Assembly (NCBI RefSeq): GCF_020682705.1
Contig: NZ_JAGTTN010000002.1
Coordinates: 434,001 to 498,000, forward strand
Length of the DNA: 64,000 nt
Source: Microbacterium allomyrinae
GTDB taxonomy: Bacteria > Actinomycetota > Actinomycetes > Actinomycetales > Microbacteriaceae
Direction: 5' to 3'
How positions within the stretch are numbered: the stretch's first letter is position 1; each line of letters begins with the position of its first letter. Positions 63,552 to 64,000 of the stretch are shown here, one piece after another. A model generated the notes under the pieces. That model had not been told where the DNA came from and made no database searches. It was given only the letters and a program-made list of their open reading frames with translations. The position numbers and the translations under genes were made by a program.

Positions 63552-64000
63552 GCTCGTTCCGTTTCGCGGGACGTGGCAAGCGCGTACTGCTCGGCGGGAG
63601 TGAGAGGCGCACGCGTCACGATGTCGTGCAGGAAGGCGAGCTTCCGCTGCACCGGTGCGACGATCGTGAACGGGTAGAGATCGCCGAATCCCATCGCCCG
63701 GTTGATCCGGTTGAAGCCGCGCGACATCCACTCCCAGTCGGTGAGGAGCCGCTGGATGGGCTCCCGTTCGTACGAGTCGAGCGGCACGACATCCGTGTCT
63801 CGCAGATTGCTCACTCCGGCATCGAGATGGATGCCGATCACGGCGGCCGTCTGCAGGGTCCCGGTGATGTGCAGATAGTGGGCGAACGTCTCCGCGAAGT
63901 CCTCCCAGGGATGCATCGTCGCGTATTCCGAGATGTACTGATCGTGCCACCCCGCCGGCGCACCGAACTTGTAGTGGTGACTGAGTGCATCGCGGTAGCT
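63548..64000 (-). CDS. zinc-binding metallopeptidase family protein, C-terminal part
   Basis: The 3' end of a gene cut by the window edge; 150 residues are visible and the frame is open to position 64000. The stretch WHDQYISEYATMHPWEDFAE and the following TFAHYLHI match the C-terminal half of the putative zinc-binding metallopeptidase family (PF15887 type); the HExxH region should lie outside the window. An internal ATG at 63916 is not the start because similarity continues upstream. The stop overlaps the AidB-like start, indicating one operon. Confidence 0.8.
   Translation of the reverse strand, partial: SYRDALSHHYKFGAPAGWHDQYISEYATMHPWEDFAETFAHYLHITGTLQTAAVIGIHLDAGVSNLRDTDVVPLDSYEREPIQRLLTDWEWMSRGFNRINRAMGFGDLYPFTIVAPVQRKLAFLHDIVTRAPLTPAEQYALATSRETERA

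Overview
The window is chromosomal DNA of a high-GC actinobacterium, most likely a member of the Microbacteriaceae and Microbacterium-like. This is inferred from five things: strongly G/C-biased third codon positions; frequent GTG starts; a homodimeric-type aceE directly followed by a PucR/FasR-type regulator and fabD-fabH-acpP-fabF; DUF3145 and DUF1990 proteins; and the hemW-hrcA-dnaJ-rsmE-HIT-phoH-ybeY-CBS protein-era series. No rRNA, CRISPR array, insertion sequence, phage gene or replication origin was seen. Almost all of it is coding, and no gene-free stretch exceeds 300 bases.

Left part (1-23.2 kb): a sortase-type surface protein and a DUF4012 membrane protein; a PolA-like polymerase paired with a zinc-ribbon coiled-coil protein; an amino-acid permease; tRNA-Val; aceE with a possible upstream mini-ORF; and the fatty-acid synthesis cluster fasR-fabD-fabH-acpP-fabF, which uses the acetyl-CoA that AceE helps make. 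Then come DUF3145, a 2-oxoglutarate/Fe(II)-type oxygenase behind an iron-regulator (DtxR/IdeR) box, a stand-alone DUF262/DUF1524 (GmrSD-like) putative defence protein, a NagE-type PTS permease broken by a one-base frameshift, tRNA-Met, a DMT/NIPA-like transporter, peptide deformylase, a small membrane protein and tRNA-Asn.

Middle part (23.2-46.6 kb): an orphan ABC ATPase; dnaG-dgt-dusB; a glutathione-peroxidase-family enzyme; a DsbA-like oxidoreductase; uppS-recO; a MarR regulator with its own operator and a coupled membrane protein; a TRIC-family channel; and leuA preceded by a leader peptide with four consecutive leucine codons. Next is a tightly packed leftward run era / CBS-domain protein / ybeY / phoH / HIT / rsmE / dnaJ / hrcA, several of them joined by 4-base ATGA overlaps and headed by a CIRCE operator, followed by hemW, DUF1990 and lepA.

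Right part (46.6-64 kb): an aminotransferase, an alpha/beta hydrolase, rpsT, holA, comEC-comEA, leuS, a pabB-type chorismate enzyme, a DedA protein and an App1-like phosphatase. Then a YedK/HMCES-type DNA-protein crosslink protein, a protein usually labelled 3-methyladenine DNA glycosylase, a secreted GH3 hydrolase, an AidB-like acyl-CoA dehydrogenase and the 3' end of a zinc metallopeptidase gene that runs off the window.

A recurring feature is a -10 box (mostly TAGGCT/TAGCCT) placed exactly 6-7 bases before an ATG or GTG. This implies leaderless transcripts for roughly twenty genes and fixes several otherwise ambiguous starts. No obviously novel multigene system stands out. The best leads are the leuA leader, the iron-box oxygenase, the lone GmrSD-like protein, the frameshifted nagE and the repair-flavoured cluster at the right end.
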